Below are positions 33,200 to 42,154 of a stretch of 64,000 nucleotides of DNA, piece by piece; position 1 is the stretch's first letter, and every line of letters starts with the position of its first letter. The stretch is taken from assembly GCA_017545245.1 (NCBI GenBank), contig JAFWPB010000022.1, positions 1 through 64,000 of the forward strand, given 5' to 3'. The notes below the pieces were generated by a model. It was not told the origin of the DNA. It did no database searches and worked only from the letters and a program-made list of their open reading frames with translations. The DNA is from Clostridiales bacterium (GTDB lineage: Bacteria > Bacillota > Clostridia > Saccharofermentanales > Saccharofermentanaceae). Both the position numbers and the translations under genes were made by a program.

Positions 33200-34103
33200 A
33201 GTAGTAAACCTGCGATTCCACGATGCCGGAAAGCCGTACCGCTTCCTGGCAGGAGAACTGAAACTGAAAGTCGGTGATGCCGTTATGGTCAACACCGCTC
33301 TCGGTCAGGATATCGCATTTGTAGTAGATGAACCATTTGAGCTTCCGGATGAGAAGCTTGACGATACGATCCTTCCGGTCCTTCGTATGGCGAATCAATC
33401 CGAGATGGAACACTATAGTGAAAAGAAAGAACGCGAGCAGAGTGCTTTTATCAAGTGCCTGGAATTCATTGAAAAACGAGAGCTTCCGATGACTTTGGTC
33501 GAAGCGGTATATACTTTCGATGGCAAGAAACTGACTTTCTATTTCACAGCGGAGAAACGCGTCGATTTCCGTGAACTGGTCAAAGACCTTACATCGTGTT
33601 TCAGAACGAGGATCGAGCTTCGTCAGATCGGTTCAAGAGAGCAGGCGAAGATGGTTGGCGGACTGGGTATCTGTGGACGTGAGCTTTGCTGCTGTTCCTA
33701 TCTCGACCAGTTCCTGCCGGTAACGATCCGTATGGCGAAAGACCAGGGCCTTTCCATGAATCCGGCAAAACTAACGGGAACCTGTGGCCGTCTGATGTGC
33801 TGCCTGTCTTATGAGGAAGCAGCATATGAGGATGCAAACAAGCGTGTACCTAAGGTAGGTAAGAAGGTCAAGACACCGAATGGTATCGGTGTGGTCATGT
33901 ATTCTGATCTTTTGAGGGAACGTGTGACAGTTCGCTTTGAAAAAGAAGAGGAAACAGAAATGGAAGTGTTTGATGCTTCCGAAGTCACGCTTCTCAACCC
34001 TCCGCAGCCGCAGCCGAAGTGCAAAGAAGACTGTCCGAGAAAGAAAAACCAGAACCAGCCTAAAGAGAGTGAGAAAGCGCCGGAAAGCCCGGATGCCGAG
34101 TAA
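33192..34103 (+). CDS. ricT: RicT (YaaT), PSP1-domain protein
   Basis: A 303-residue PSP1 protein. In Bacillus it forms the Ric/Y complex with RicA and RicF, which carries two [4Fe-4S] clusters and steers RNase Y processing, biofilm and sporulation. Conserved Cys blocks stand out: GGLGICGRELCCCSYLDQF and GTCGRLMCCLSYEEA (about 155-210). The final ~50 residues are a Pro/Lys/Gln-rich tail. Start overlaps holB. RicA/RicF genes are not in the window. Confidence 0.94.
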   Translation: MAKVVNLRFHDAGKPYRFLAGELKLKVGDAVMVNTALGQDIAFVVDEPFELPDEKLDDTILPVLRMANQSEMEHYSEKKEREQSAFIKCLEFIEKRELPMTLVEAVYTFDGKKLTFYFTAEKRVDFRELVKDLTSCFRTRIELRQIGSREQAKMVGGLGICGRELCCCSYLDQFLPVTIRMAKDQGLSMNPAKLTGTCGRLMCCLSYEEAAYEDANKRVPKVGKKVKTPNGIGVVMYSDLLRERVTVRFEKEEETEMEVFDASEVTLLNPPQPQPKCKEDCPRKKNQNQPKESEKAPESPDAE

Positions 34104-34147
34104 AGAGTTCTTTTTCCGTCTGATAAAATACAATACCAAAAGCAACG

Positions 34148-34179
34148 GAGTGTTCCTTCAGAAGGGGCACTCTTTTTTT
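34148..34179 (+). terminator. Terminator after ricT
   Basis: Stem GAGTGttCCT / AGGggCACTC with two G-T pairs, then seven T. The remainder of the 294-base gap to 34397 holds a TATAAT at 34316-34321 with TTTACA 15 bases before it, and nothing else that I can support. Confidence 0.85.
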
Positions 34180-34397
34180 CGTTGAGATTTTTCCAAAATC
34201 ACAAGAACTCTTTCAAAGACATGGGTATTTGCCAGAAATATCTGCCCTGTACCCGGAGAGATTTGTTGATAAGAGAAAAGATTTATTTTTGTACTTTACA
34301 TTTCAGTCTTTTATCTATAATATACCGACCTTGGGTTATATAAGTAGAAATGATATAAGAAAAAGACGCAGAGGGCGTTTTATGAATGGAGGTATTT

Positions 34398-35189
34398 ATG
34401 AGTAAAGAACTGAGTTCCAACACCTTTGGTTCAGAAATGAAAAAGTACGCAAAATGCACAATGATCGCTTCCGTGATCACATTGATCCTGGGCGCGGTAC
34501 TTCAATATCTTTGGTTCAAGTATGATGCGATCCTTCGTGAAGGATGGCTGCGTATCTCCTATGAGGGATATACTAGTGACGAAGAGGCCTGGGTTTCTTT
34601 CTTCCAGTCTCCGATCCTCGATAAGATCATCCCGATCTGCTCTTTTATTACTCTCGGTATTCTCCTGTTCTATATGGTTTACGATGTGCTGAAGGATGTA
34701 CATGCCAATGAGACTTCTTTGGACCGCTTCCTTGCTAAGTTTGCCGCAGTAGGAATCTTCTCCGCTGTTTCTTCTGCAATTCTGGCACTGGCTGCTTTCT
34801 GGGGCAACGGATGTCTGACATACAATAACGGATTCTTCCAGTTGGAGGAGAGATGCTTTCTTCCGATCGGCGGATATACTTACGATCAAGTTTGGTCGAA
34901 GCATCCGTCCGTAAACGTGAAGTATTATGTCTATGCTTTCCTCATGGTACTGTTTGTTTTCCTTTGCCTGTATCTGACAGCTACATTGGTTTCCGCGATC
35001 GTTACTCTTTCTGAAAGAGTGGAGAATGCATCGGTTCTGGGTATCCTGGCTGTAGCGGCAACAATCGTTCTTGCCGCTCGTACATCCATTCTCGTGGTCA
35101 TTCTCCTGGTTGCTGTTCTTCTTGCTGCAAATATCGCTATGCAGGTCATTTCCGCGAAGAGATTGGAAAACCGTCATCAGATGGTCTGA
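34398..35189 (+). CDS. Multi-pass membrane protein, function unknown
   Basis: A 263-residue protein with about five hydrophobic segments: ~21-40, ~75-95, ~118-140, ~185-210 and a last long one ~225-252. The loop between the third and fourth segments holds a Cys pair (GNGCLTYNN and EERCFLP) that could form a disulfide outside. The ATG at 34398 follows GGAGG; the ATG at 34386 is within that site. No family recognised. It splits the usual ricT-trmN6 neighbourhood. Confidence 0.78.
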   Translation: MSKELSSNTFGSEMKKYAKCTMIASVITLILGAVLQYLWFKYDAILREGWLRISYEGYTSDEEAWVSFFQSPILDKIIPICSFITLGILLFYMVYDVLKDVHANETSLDRFLAKFAAVGIFSAVSSAILALAAFWGNGCLTYNNGFFQLEERCFLPIGGYTYDQVWSKHPSVNVKYYVYAFLMVLFVFLCLYLTATLVSAIVTLSERVENASVLGILAVAATIVLAARTSILVVILLVAVLLAANIAMQVISAKRLENRHQMV

Positions 35190-35240
35190 TGCCCCCGAAA
35201 ATGCTTGTTGTAATTCGCAAAAGCGACAGCATTTGTGATG

Positions 35241-35269
35241 TTTACAAAAAGAAAAAAATAGTGTTTAAT
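35241..35269 (+). promoter_or_regulatory. Ferredoxin promoter
   Basis: TTTACA (35241-35246), 17 bases, TTTAAT (35264-35269). Confidence 0.55.
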
Positions 35270-35301
35270 GAAATCATAGACCAGAAAAGGAGGATATTAA
35301 T

Positions 35302-35472
35302 ATGGCATATGTAATTTCTGATGCATGTCTTTCTTGCGGTAGCTGCGAGGGTGAGTGCCCGGTAGGCGCTATTTCTCAGGGCGACGGTAAGTATGAGATC
35401 AACCCAGATCTTTGTCTGGAATGTGGTTCTTGTGAAGCAGCTTGCCCGGCAGGTGCAATTTCACAGGGCTGA
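35302..35472 (+). CDS. 2[4Fe-4S] clostridial-type ferredoxin
   Basis: A 56-residue electron carrier. Two CxxCxxCxxxCP motifs: CLSCGSCEGECP (9-20) and CLECGSCEAACP (38-49), each followed by (V/A)GAISQG, show an internal duplication. It serves low-potential redox enzymes such as pyruvate:ferredoxin oxidoreductase and hydrogenase in anaerobes. RBS AAAGGAGG. Own promoter and a terminator after it, so monocistronic; codons are those of a highly expressed gene. Confidence 0.96.
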   Translation: MAYVISDACLSCGSCEGECPVGAISQGDGKYEINPDLCLECGSCEAACPAGAISQG

Positions 35473-35494
35473 TAAGTGAATGTGATTTGAATGG

Positions 35495-35533
35495 AAGAGA
35501 TCTGTACCCGTTAAGGATGCAGATCTCTTTTTA
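35495..35533 (+). terminator. Ferredoxin gene terminator
   Basis: Stem AAGAGATCTG (35495-35504) with CAGATCTCTT (35520-35529), followed by T residues. Confidence 0.88.
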
Positions 35534-35548
35534 TGAGCAGGAGGTATC

Positions 35549-36325
35549 GTGGAGATCTTTGATCCTGAAAAAGAAACGATGGAAGACCTTGGCCGGGGAG
35601 GGCTGCGCCTGATCCAGAGCAAGGAGGGCTTCCGTTTTGGCGAAGACACGGTACTTCTTTCCTGGTTTGTTGCGGAGCGTGCGCGTTTCCGGACTAAAGA
35701 TCCGGTGCGTGCTTTGGAACTGGGTACGAATTGTGGCGCAGCTTCGATCCTTCTGGCCGGAAGAAGAAGTGATATCCGAATTGACGGTGTGGAACGGCAA
35801 CGCGAAGCGGCAGCGCTTTTCGCACGGAATATTGAACTCAACGGCCTCTCGGACAGAGTGCGGGGGGAGAATGTGGATCTTCGTGATCTTCCGACGGAGA
35901 AGTTTCCGAAAAACTATTACGATGTTGTCTATGCCAATCCTCCTTTCCGGAAAGCCGACAGCGGACCTGTCACGGAGACGGATGTCCATGGTCAGGCGCT
36001 TCTTGAGGCCAGGTTTGCGATGCATGGTGAAGTGGAGGATTTCATCTCTTGTGCGGCGAAGATGCTTGTGCCGAAGGGAGATCTTTTCCTGGTTGACCGG
36101 GCCGATACTGCATCGGAAGTGCTGAAGGCGTGTTTTCAGGCTGATCTTGCTCCAAAAGTACTTACTTTCGTCCATCCTTTTTCGGACCGGCCGGCAACAC
36201 TGTTCCTTCTTCAGGCGAAGAAGAACGGGAAGACTGCTAAACTTGAAGTTACGGCGCCCTTGATCCTTCGGGGTGCAGATAAGAAATATACTGAAATCGT
36301 AGAACAAATCTATAGTGAGGAATAA
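35549..36325 (+). CDS. trmN6: tRNA1(Val) A37 N6-methyltransferase (TrmN6/YabB type)
   Basis: A 258-residue SAM-dependent methyltransferase. The N-terminal IQSKEGFRFGEDTVLLSWF opening is typical of TrmN6, ALELGTNCGAASILLAG is motif I (SAM), GVERQREAAALFARNIELNGL motif II, and VYANPPF (motif IV, NPPY/F) marks N6-adenine methylation. The start is a GTG at 35549 right after CAGGAGG. It is followed after three bases by rsmI, in the order known from Bacillus (yabB-yazA-yabC), without yazA. Confidence 0.9.
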   Translation: MEIFDPEKETMEDLGRGGLRLIQSKEGFRFGEDTVLLSWFVAERARFRTKDPVRALELGTNCGAASILLAGRRSDIRIDGVERQREAAALFARNIELNGLSDRVRGENVDLRDLPTEKFPKNYYDVVYANPPFRKADSGPVTETDVHGQALLEARFAMHGEVEDFISCAAKMLVPKGDLFLVDRADTASEVLKACFQADLAPKVLTFVHPFSDRPATLFLLQAKKNGKTAKLEVTAPLILRGADKKYTEIVEQIYSEE

Positions 36326-36328
36326 AAC

Positions 36329-37156
36329 ATGTTATATCTGGTAGGTACGCCGATCGGCAATATGGGGGATCTTTCCCCGAGAGCGGTCGAAGTGTTAAAG
36401 AGCGTGGATCATGTAGCTTGTGAGGATACAAGAAGGACCGGGCTTTTGTTGGCGCACTTCGGGATCGAGGCGCACCTGATCAGCTACCATGAACATAATA
36501 AGGCGTCCCATGGGGAGAAACTTCTTGAACTTCTTCGAAGCGGTGCAAATGTAGCGCTTGTATCGGATGCAGGTATGCCGAGTATTTCGGATCCGGGTGA
36601 GGATCTGGTCAAGGCATGTATCGAGGAGAATCTGGAAGTAACAGCCATCCCGGGTCCGGTTGCCGGAATCACGGCTCTGGTCCTTTCCGGTATGGATACG
36701 CGTCATTACTATTTCGAAGGGTTTCTGCCCGTGGAAACGAAAGAGCGAAAAGAACGGCTCGCGGTGGTCAGTTCGATGGAAATGACCACGATCCTGTACG
36801 AAGCACCGCACCGATTCCTGAAAACACTGACTGATCTGGTGGAAAACGGAAATGGGGAGAGACGGGCGGCTGCCTGCAGGGAACTGACCAAGCGCTACGA
36901 AGAGGTAGTGCGAGGCACGGTCGAGGAGCTGCTAAAGCATTTTCAGGAAGTGCCGCCAAAAGGCGAGTTTGTGCTGATCCTGGAGGGCGCCAGAAAAAAA
37001 GAAAAGGCTGTCCTTACCAAGCCGGAACGTGAAAAAGTGATCCATGAACTGCTCGGACAAGGGCTTTCGACGAAGGAAATCGCCAAGAAGCTTTCAGAAG
37101 AATGGGGAGAAAGCAAAAAAGCACTATACGCCGAGGTGCTTGAGATGATAAAATAA
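36329..37156 (+). CDS. rsmI: 16S rRNA (cytidine1402-2'-O)-methyltransferase
   Basis: A 275-residue tetrapyrrole-methylase-fold enzyme that methylates the ribose of C1402 in the decoding centre. Blocks: LYLVGTPIGNMGDLSPRAV, ACEDTRRTGLLLAHFGI, YHEHNKASHGEKLL, VALVSDAGMPSISDPGEDLV, IPGPVAG and FYFEGFLP-like YYFEGFLPV, plus a C-terminal helical LGQGLSTKEIAKKLSEEWG. Co-transcribed with trmN6. No terminator before the next gene, 30 bases on. Confidence 0.95.
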   Translation: MLYLVGTPIGNMGDLSPRAVEVLKSVDHVACEDTRRTGLLLAHFGIEAHLISYHEHNKASHGEKLLELLRSGANVALVSDAGMPSISDPGEDLVKACIEENLEVTAIPGPVAGITALVLSGMDTRHYYFEGFLPVETKERKERLAVVSSMEMTTILYEAPHRFLKTLTDLVENGNGERRAAACRELTKRYEEVVRGTVEELLKHFQEVPPKGEFVLILEGARKKEKAVLTKPEREKVIHELLGQGLSTKEIAKKLSEEWGESKKALYAEVLEMIK

Positions 37157-37185
37157 AGGGAGTAATTGCGTCAGGGGATGAAAGT

Positions 37186-39702
37186 ATGGTAGCAGACGAT
37201 TCAGGATTTGCGTCCGAGTTATTTGACTCGTCGATCTGTCTGGATCCGCAGCTTTTGGAACAGGCGGACGGCTTGTTTGAAAAAGTTGCTTTATGTACGT
37301 TTGTGGTTTTTCCGAAGGAAAAGCGCTTCTTCTTTTCACAGGGGATGATACAAGTCCTCGGACCTGTCGCGTCCCAGGGCATGATCATGGATGCCTATCT
37401 GCAGTATACTGACCCGACGGAAACTTTTAGTATCCAAAAGCGCTATGAAGAAGCTTTCTATACTCTGATCGCAGATAACAGCAGGGTCGTTTCAATCGAA
37501 CACAATCTGATTTCTGCCAATGGCCATATCTATCACATGCGTGTCAGCATGCAGAAAGTGAAGAAAGATAACCACGTCCTGATCTATGGTATGTTCGAGG
37601 ATCAGACGCAGAGCTTTGGCGCGATCGTGTTTGATAAACTCATGAGTGATTCCATCGATGGTTATGTACTCTGTTATAACGAGACAGAAGATACATGCCG
37701 TTTTAACACATCCTTATCGCAGTTGATCGAACTTCCGAATCATGAGCTTTTGCATGCATCCCGTGAACTGAGTAACTATGTTCATCCGGATGACTATGCC
37801 GCATTTGTTTCAGTTCTGGAAAACCAGGCGCCGAGCAAGAATTCCCGGGCCCGTGACTTCCGAGTCTTTTCTCCGTCAAAAGGAGAGGTGTGGGTACATT
37901 CCTGCGGCGTATTCCGTTTTGTATCTCCAGATCAGAAGAGGTACCTGATCGGTATCTTCGTAGATGTGACGGACCGGAAAGTTGCTGATTCTTTCCAGCG
38001 TATCATCATCGATGGTTCTGAAGCGATCACATTTACCGCCGATATGAAGCGTGGCACGATCACGTTCTCCAAGAACCTGCAGACCATGTTCCCGGATATG
38101 GAACTGACCTATTCTGGCGATATTATCAACCGCATGGCGGAAGAGGTCATCGAGGATGACCGCCGCCGCTTTATCGAGACGTTTGCCTATCTGGTCGAAG
38201 AAGAGAAGGATACCTTCTCGATCGAGTTCCGTGTATGGGGAAAAGACGATCAGATCCGCTGGCTGGCATGTCGTGGTAAGACTGTCTACGACAGCAGTAA
38301 ACAGGCTCTACTTCTGATCGGTACGATCTTTGACCTGACCGGTATGAATGAAGTCCGTGAGAATGTAGAGAAGAATTCGACCCGCAATGAACTGACCGGC
38401 CTTCCTGTTCGTGGCCGTCTTCTGGCGGATGCAGAAGACCTGATCCATAACCGTGATGTACTTTCGGCTGCGATGGTTATTGTCGATATCAAGGATTTCC
38501 ATGTATTTAATGACCGTTACGGCAGATCGACAGGTGAGAAACTTCTGGTTGCCGTAGCGAAGAAACTGCGTGACAGTCTTCCGAAAGATGGTGCACTGTA
38601 TCAGATCGGTGTAGATGCGTTCTGTGTCCTCTGGCCGCATGCTTCGCGGGTACAGGTCGAAAACTTCATGAAGACCTTCAAGGAAGAAATGAATGCGCCG
38701 ATGACGCTCGATAGAAGTTCGATCTATATCTCGTTGTCCATGAGTGCATCTCTTTTCCCATCTTGCGGAAACAGCGCAGAAGAACTGCTTGTAAATGCTG
38801 AGATCGCTCTTCATAAGGTCAAGCAGGATGCAAGGATCGCCTATTCGATCTATACACCGCAATATAAGGTAGAACTGAAAGAGAGACTGGACTTTGAATT
38901 CCAGATTTCCAAGTCGATCCGTGAAGGCAACAAGAATTTCCTTTTGTATTTCCAGCCGCTGGTTGATGCGCGCTCCGAGCGTCTTGTAGGTTGTGAGGCG
39001 CTTCTCCGCTGGATCTCACCATCCGGTAACCTGATCAGTCCGGAAAAAGTAATTGCGGCAGTTACGGCAACCGGTCAGATGAATGTTGTCGGAGACTGGA
39101 TCCTCCGTACGGCGATGGCGCAGTGTAAGGACTGGATCGACAGTGGTGTCTCCGAGGACTTCTATGTACATATCAACGTAACCGCGGAAGACATGGCAAG
39201 AATCGATTTTGCAGATTATGTAATCGAGCTTCTCGGTGAATACGGATTGAAACCGAAGAACGTACTGCTTGAGATCACTGAGACGACGTTGATGAAGAAC
39301 CTGGCGATCTGCCGTCAGAACATGACCAAGTTAAGAAATAACGGTATCCGTATCGCGCTCGATGACTTCGGAACCGGCTACTCGTCCTTTAACTATCTGC
39401 GTGAATTCCCAGTTGACGAGATCAAGATCGACCGTGCTTTTGTCGATCAGGATGACCGTTTCAATACATCGTTTATCTCCGCTATCGTACTTCTGACCCG
39501 AACGATCGGCATGACCGTGTGCGTAGAGGGAATCGAGACAGCACAGAAAGCTTCCCGTATCCGTGCACTGGGCGTAGATATTTTCCAGGGCTATTACTTT
39601 GCGAAGCCGCTCTCACCGATCGACTTTGAGAGAAAGTATTTCTCAGGCCCGAAGTTCCGCCCGACCAATGCTCCTCGCGAGAGGACCAAGCGCGGCGAGT
39701 AA
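37186..39702 (+). CDS. EAL-domain phosphodiesterase with PAS-like sensors and degenerate GGDEF
   Basis: An 838-residue soluble signalling protein. Residues ~1-390 hold PAS-like sensor folds (repeated FxVRxxxPDxxR-type blocks and VDVTDRKVADSF, IFDLTGMNEV). The GGDEF domain (~395-560) is degenerate: the signature reads GVDAF at about 474, so diguanylate cyclase activity is unlikely. The EAL domain (~570-830) is intact: CEALLRW (EAL), the metal Asn/Glu sites in LLEITETTLM, LDDFGTGYSSFNYLREFPVDEIKID, and VEGIET. It should cleave c-di-GMP, with the GGDEF as regulator. ATG at 37186 has AGGGGAT seven bases ahead. Orphan position. Confidence 0.92.
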   Translation: MVADDSGFASELFDSSICLDPQLLEQADGLFEKVALCTFVVFPKEKRFFFSQGMIQVLGPVASQGMIMDAYLQYTDPTETFSIQKRYEEAFYTLIADNSRVVSIEHNLISANGHIYHMRVSMQKVKKDNHVLIYGMFEDQTQSFGAIVFDKLMSDSIDGYVLCYNETEDTCRFNTSLSQLIELPNHELLHASRELSNYVHPDDYAAFVSVLENQAPSKNSRARDFRVFSPSKGEVWVHSCGVFRFVSPDQKRYLIGIFVDVTDRKVADSFQRIIIDGSEAITFTADMKRGTITFSKNLQTMFPDMELTYSGDIINRMAEEVIEDDRRRFIETFAYLVEEEKDTFSIEFRVWGKDDQIRWLACRGKTVYDSSKQALLLIGTIFDLTGMNEVRENVEKNSTRNELTGLPVRGRLLADAEDLIHNRDVLSAAMVIVDIKDFHVFNDRYGRSTGEKLLVAVAKKLRDSLPKDGALYQIGVDAFCVLWPHASRVQVENFMKTFKEEMNAPMTLDRSSIYISLSMSASLFPSCGNSAEELLVNAEIALHKVKQDARIAYSIYTPQYKVELKERLDFEFQISKSIREGNKNFLLYFQPLVDARSERLVGCEALLRWISPSGNLISPEKVIAAVTATGQMNVVGDWILRTAMAQCKDWIDSGVSEDFYVHINVTAEDMARIDFADYVIELLGEYGLKPKNVLLEITETTLMKNLAICRQNMTKLRNNGIRIALDDFGTGYSSFNYLREFPVDEIKIDRAFVDQDDRFNTSFISAIVLLTRTIGMTVCVEGIETAQKASRIRALGVDIFQGYYFAKPLSPIDFERKYFSGPKFRPTNAPRERTKRGE

Positions 39703-39765
39703 CCGTCTAAACAGACACCCTTCCCGGATTATTACAGTATTGTAAGAACGAAGCAGAATCTGCTG

Positions 39766-39774
39766 TGCTATACT
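39766..39774 (+). promoter_or_regulatory. Extended -10 of the Thr/Glu-rich lipoprotein gene
   Basis: TGCTATACT, 27 bases before the start codon; TTGTAA at 39740 is too far (23 bases) to be a normal -35. Confidence 0.5.
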
Positions 39775-39801
39775 GTGTCGACAAGGAAAAGAAGGTGTGT
39801 T

Positions 39802-40872
39802 ATGAAAAATTCAAATCGTTTATTATCAGGATTATTGGGGCTCCTTGTTCTTTCCGGTTGCAGTTCGGAAACGACAAAGAGTAAAGCAACAAGATGGACT
39901 TCGGAAGATACTTCGACGAAGACAGAAACAACAAAAGAGACGGAGCCGGAAGAAACAACAACTTCCGAAGAAACCACTACAACAGTTCCAGAAACTTCCG
40001 CATCGGAGTCTTCTGAAGAGACGACAACAGAAACAGAAGAAACGACGGAACCCATACAGGTGACGATTCCGGATCTTACGGAAAAAGGACTGGCCAGTAA
40101 GAGTGCCTATGAGAGCTTCCTGAAGGATGAAATCAAGGTGGATATCAGTCCTCTGGATGACAAGGCGACTTCCATCAATGCAGCAATAATCGGGACCGAT
40201 GTGCGAAATCAAGAGATGACTTGTACAGATCTCGTTTCTTATTTCAAAGAAAAAGCATCGGCAGACGAAGCAGATCAAACTGATGTGGCTTATGGATACC
40301 TGGATTGCGGCCTCGATGGCGATCCGGAACTAGTAGTCAGGATCCGTGGGCTTGGACCTTATGAGGAACAGTTGCTTTTCAAGTATGAAAATGAAAAGGT
40401 CGTTCTTAAGGACGCCTATGAATCATGGGATAGAAGCCAGACTTTGCTTAATGTGGCCGGAGGATTACAATCCAGTGGTTCAGGCGGAGCTGCGATGCAC
40501 ATATTCTTTATGGGATATCTGGATAATACGGCGACACTGAACAAGCTCTGTGAAGTAGTCGAGCAGTATGACTCCTATGCTTCTCTGGATCCCAAACTGG
40601 AAGTGATGGATATGTATGTCAAACAGAATGGATTGACGTCCAATTGCGTGATCATGCAGATCGCAAGACCCAATCACGAGTATGAGTATACATATGCGAT
40701 CTTGAATGAGGATGCCGATCCTTCAATCTATACCAGCGGCAAGATGCATGAAGTGTTTACGAATACGAAACTTCCATATCAGGCCTATCCTGATTTTGAA
40801 AAGCAGTTGAAAGAATGGGAAGAGCAATCGTTCTCAACTGCACCTGAGATCGAATGGATTGAGAGGAGCTGA
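39802..40872 (+). CDS. Lipoprotein with Thr/Glu-rich linker, function unknown
   Basis: A 356-residue protein. The signal LLSGLLGLLVLSGC is a clear lipobox (Cys about 20). Residues ~22-85 are Thr/Glu/Ser low-complexity, like a wall-spanning linker, then a globular domain of ~260 residues that includes VAYGYLDCGLDGDPELVVRI, a motif like the repeat-type VDLDGDGxxEL seen in surface proteins, and two later Cys. RBS GAAGGTG. The stop lies only seven bases from the convergent luxC stop, with no terminator between. No known family. Confidence 0.82.
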   Translation: MKNSNRLLSGLLGLLVLSGCSSETTKSKATRWTSEDTSTKTETTKETEPEETTTSEETTTTVPETSASESSEETTTETEETTEPIQVTIPDLTEKGLASKSAYESFLKDEIKVDISPLDDKATSINAAIIGTDVRNQEMTCTDLVSYFKEKASADEADQTDVAYGYLDCGLDGDPELVVRIRGLGPYEEQLLFKYENEKVVLKDAYESWDRSQTLLNVAGGLQSSGSGGAAMHIFFMGYLDNTATLNKLCEVVEQYDSYASLDPKLEVMDMYVKQNGLTSNCVIMQIARPNHEYEYTYAILNEDADPSIYTSGKMHEVFTNTKLPYQAYPDFEKQLKEWEEQSFSTAPEIEWIERS

Positions 40873-40879
40873 AAAGGAC

Positions 40880-42154
40880 TTAGTTCTCAATGTTTATGAA
40901 ACGACTGTAACGTGCGAGTGCAAACTCGCCGTCATGCGCTTCTCCTTCAAAAAGACTCGACATGTGTCCGGCACGTGTGACGCGCTGGACACCGCAACGG
41001 GTCAATTGAAGGGTGAGCGCATCTCTTTTTTCAGGACTGCAGATCAGGCCTGCTGTCTGAAGATATCCTTTGCTTTTCCGGAGTACATCGGCCAGGTTCT
41101 TAGCGGGGAGAGGTTTCACGATTACGTTTCCGTACATGTATGACAATTCCAGGTCCGGATCTTTTTTGACCGTAACGCTTGTATGCTGGCCCTGAAAACG
41201 GGATCTCTTATCTTCCGATGCTTCGTCGCCGTGAAGATGTTTTTCGATCCTTTCCTCATACCGTCTGAGTGTAAGCTCCGCTACACCACCGATCTCCCGG
41301 ATCGGGTGCTTTTCGAATGCGCGTTCCAGATAGGGGAGAAATCTTCCGGCAAATGACAACGCCTCGTCATATTTGTCTGTATCGATATAAATGACCTGGC
41401 AGGAACTGCACAGCAACTGGCGGGTCATCAGGATGTGTTCCGCAAGTTCGGTAAGTTCTGTCTCTTCGTTTTCATATCCGGAGATATAGGCAAATCCAAG
41501 TTTGTGACCCCATTCGATCAGCCTTGTTCCCGGTTTGGCAAAAGCTCTTACTGCGTGCACGACTTCGTCGCCACCCCAAATGGCGATGCCGTCAGAAAGA
41601 TCGGCCAGCTTTTTCATAGCTGCGATATCTGAGGAAGGCGTATCAAAGACATAGATGAAGTCCTTCAACGCCGGTTCGGCATCGACAAGCATCTTGAGTG
41701 CCTGGATCGTAAGGCCGCGGTCGACACTTGGAAGTTTAAGAATGTTAATGTTTCCGGCAAGAAGACCTTCTCCGATACTGGCGATCGGAAGCACGTCCAT
41801 ATTACCCGCAGCAATATGGAAAATTACACCAAGCGGAACTTCCTGCGTCTGGATCTTTTCGTTGTCGTTTCTTACACCGTGAAACTCGATCTCGGTTTTC
41901 TTCTGGAGATAATCACGGCTCATCATGCGGACGATCTGATCCATGTAGAGAGAAGCAGAATCCGGATCTACAGACTGAAGAAGTGATTCAAATTCACCGG
42001 CGGCCAGCCGCTGGCTGATATTGTCAAAAGCCCGTATTACATTTTCACGGTCGAGCGTCTGGTGAAGGAGAGTGTCTGTCAGTTTCGAAGGCAGTTCGTC
42101 AAGAAGACGGTTCTGCTCTTTTGTCTCGAAAAGAGTTCCGTTGAAAAGGATCAT
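40880..42154 (-). CDS. luxC: LuxC-type acyl-CoA/acyl-protein reductase
   Basis: A 424-residue protein of the aldehyde dehydrogenase-like LuxC family, which reduces an activated fatty acyl group to an aldehyde with NADPH. Visible: VPLGVIFHIAAGNMDVLPIASI (nucleotide site), GGDEVVHAVRAFAKPGTRLIEWGHKLGFAYIS, and QLLCSSCQVIY, whose Cys pair (about 250) supplies the acyl-thioester nucleophile. The start overlaps the luxE stop (ATGA), so the products are made together. In luminous bacteria LuxC and LuxE make luciferase aldehyde; no luxA/B occurs here. Substrate unknown. Confidence 0.9.
   Translation of the reverse strand: MILFNGTLFETKEQNRLLDELPSKLTDTLLHQTLDRENVIRAFDNISQRLAAGEFESLLQSVDPDSASLYMDQIVRMMSRDYLQKKTEIEFHGVRNDNEKIQTQEVPLGVIFHIAAGNMDVLPIASIGEGLLAGNINILKLPSVDRGLTIQALKMLVDAEPALKDFIYVFDTPSSDIAAMKKLADLSDGIAIWGGDEVVHAVRAFAKPGTRLIEWGHKLGFAYISGYENEETELTELAEHILMTRQLLCSSCQVIYIDTDKYDEALSFAGRFLPYLERAFEKHPIREIGGVAELTLRRYEERIEKHLHGDEASEDKRSRFQGQHTSVTVKKDPDLELSYMYGNVIVKPLPAKNLADVLRKSKGYLQTAGLICSPEKRDALTLQLTRCGVQRVTRAGHMSSLFEGEAHDGEFALARYSRFINIEN

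Noticed and set aside
35200-35240. Terminator after the membrane protein gene
   Set aside because: AAATGC/GCATTT can pair, but the stem is short, the loop long and no U-run follows.
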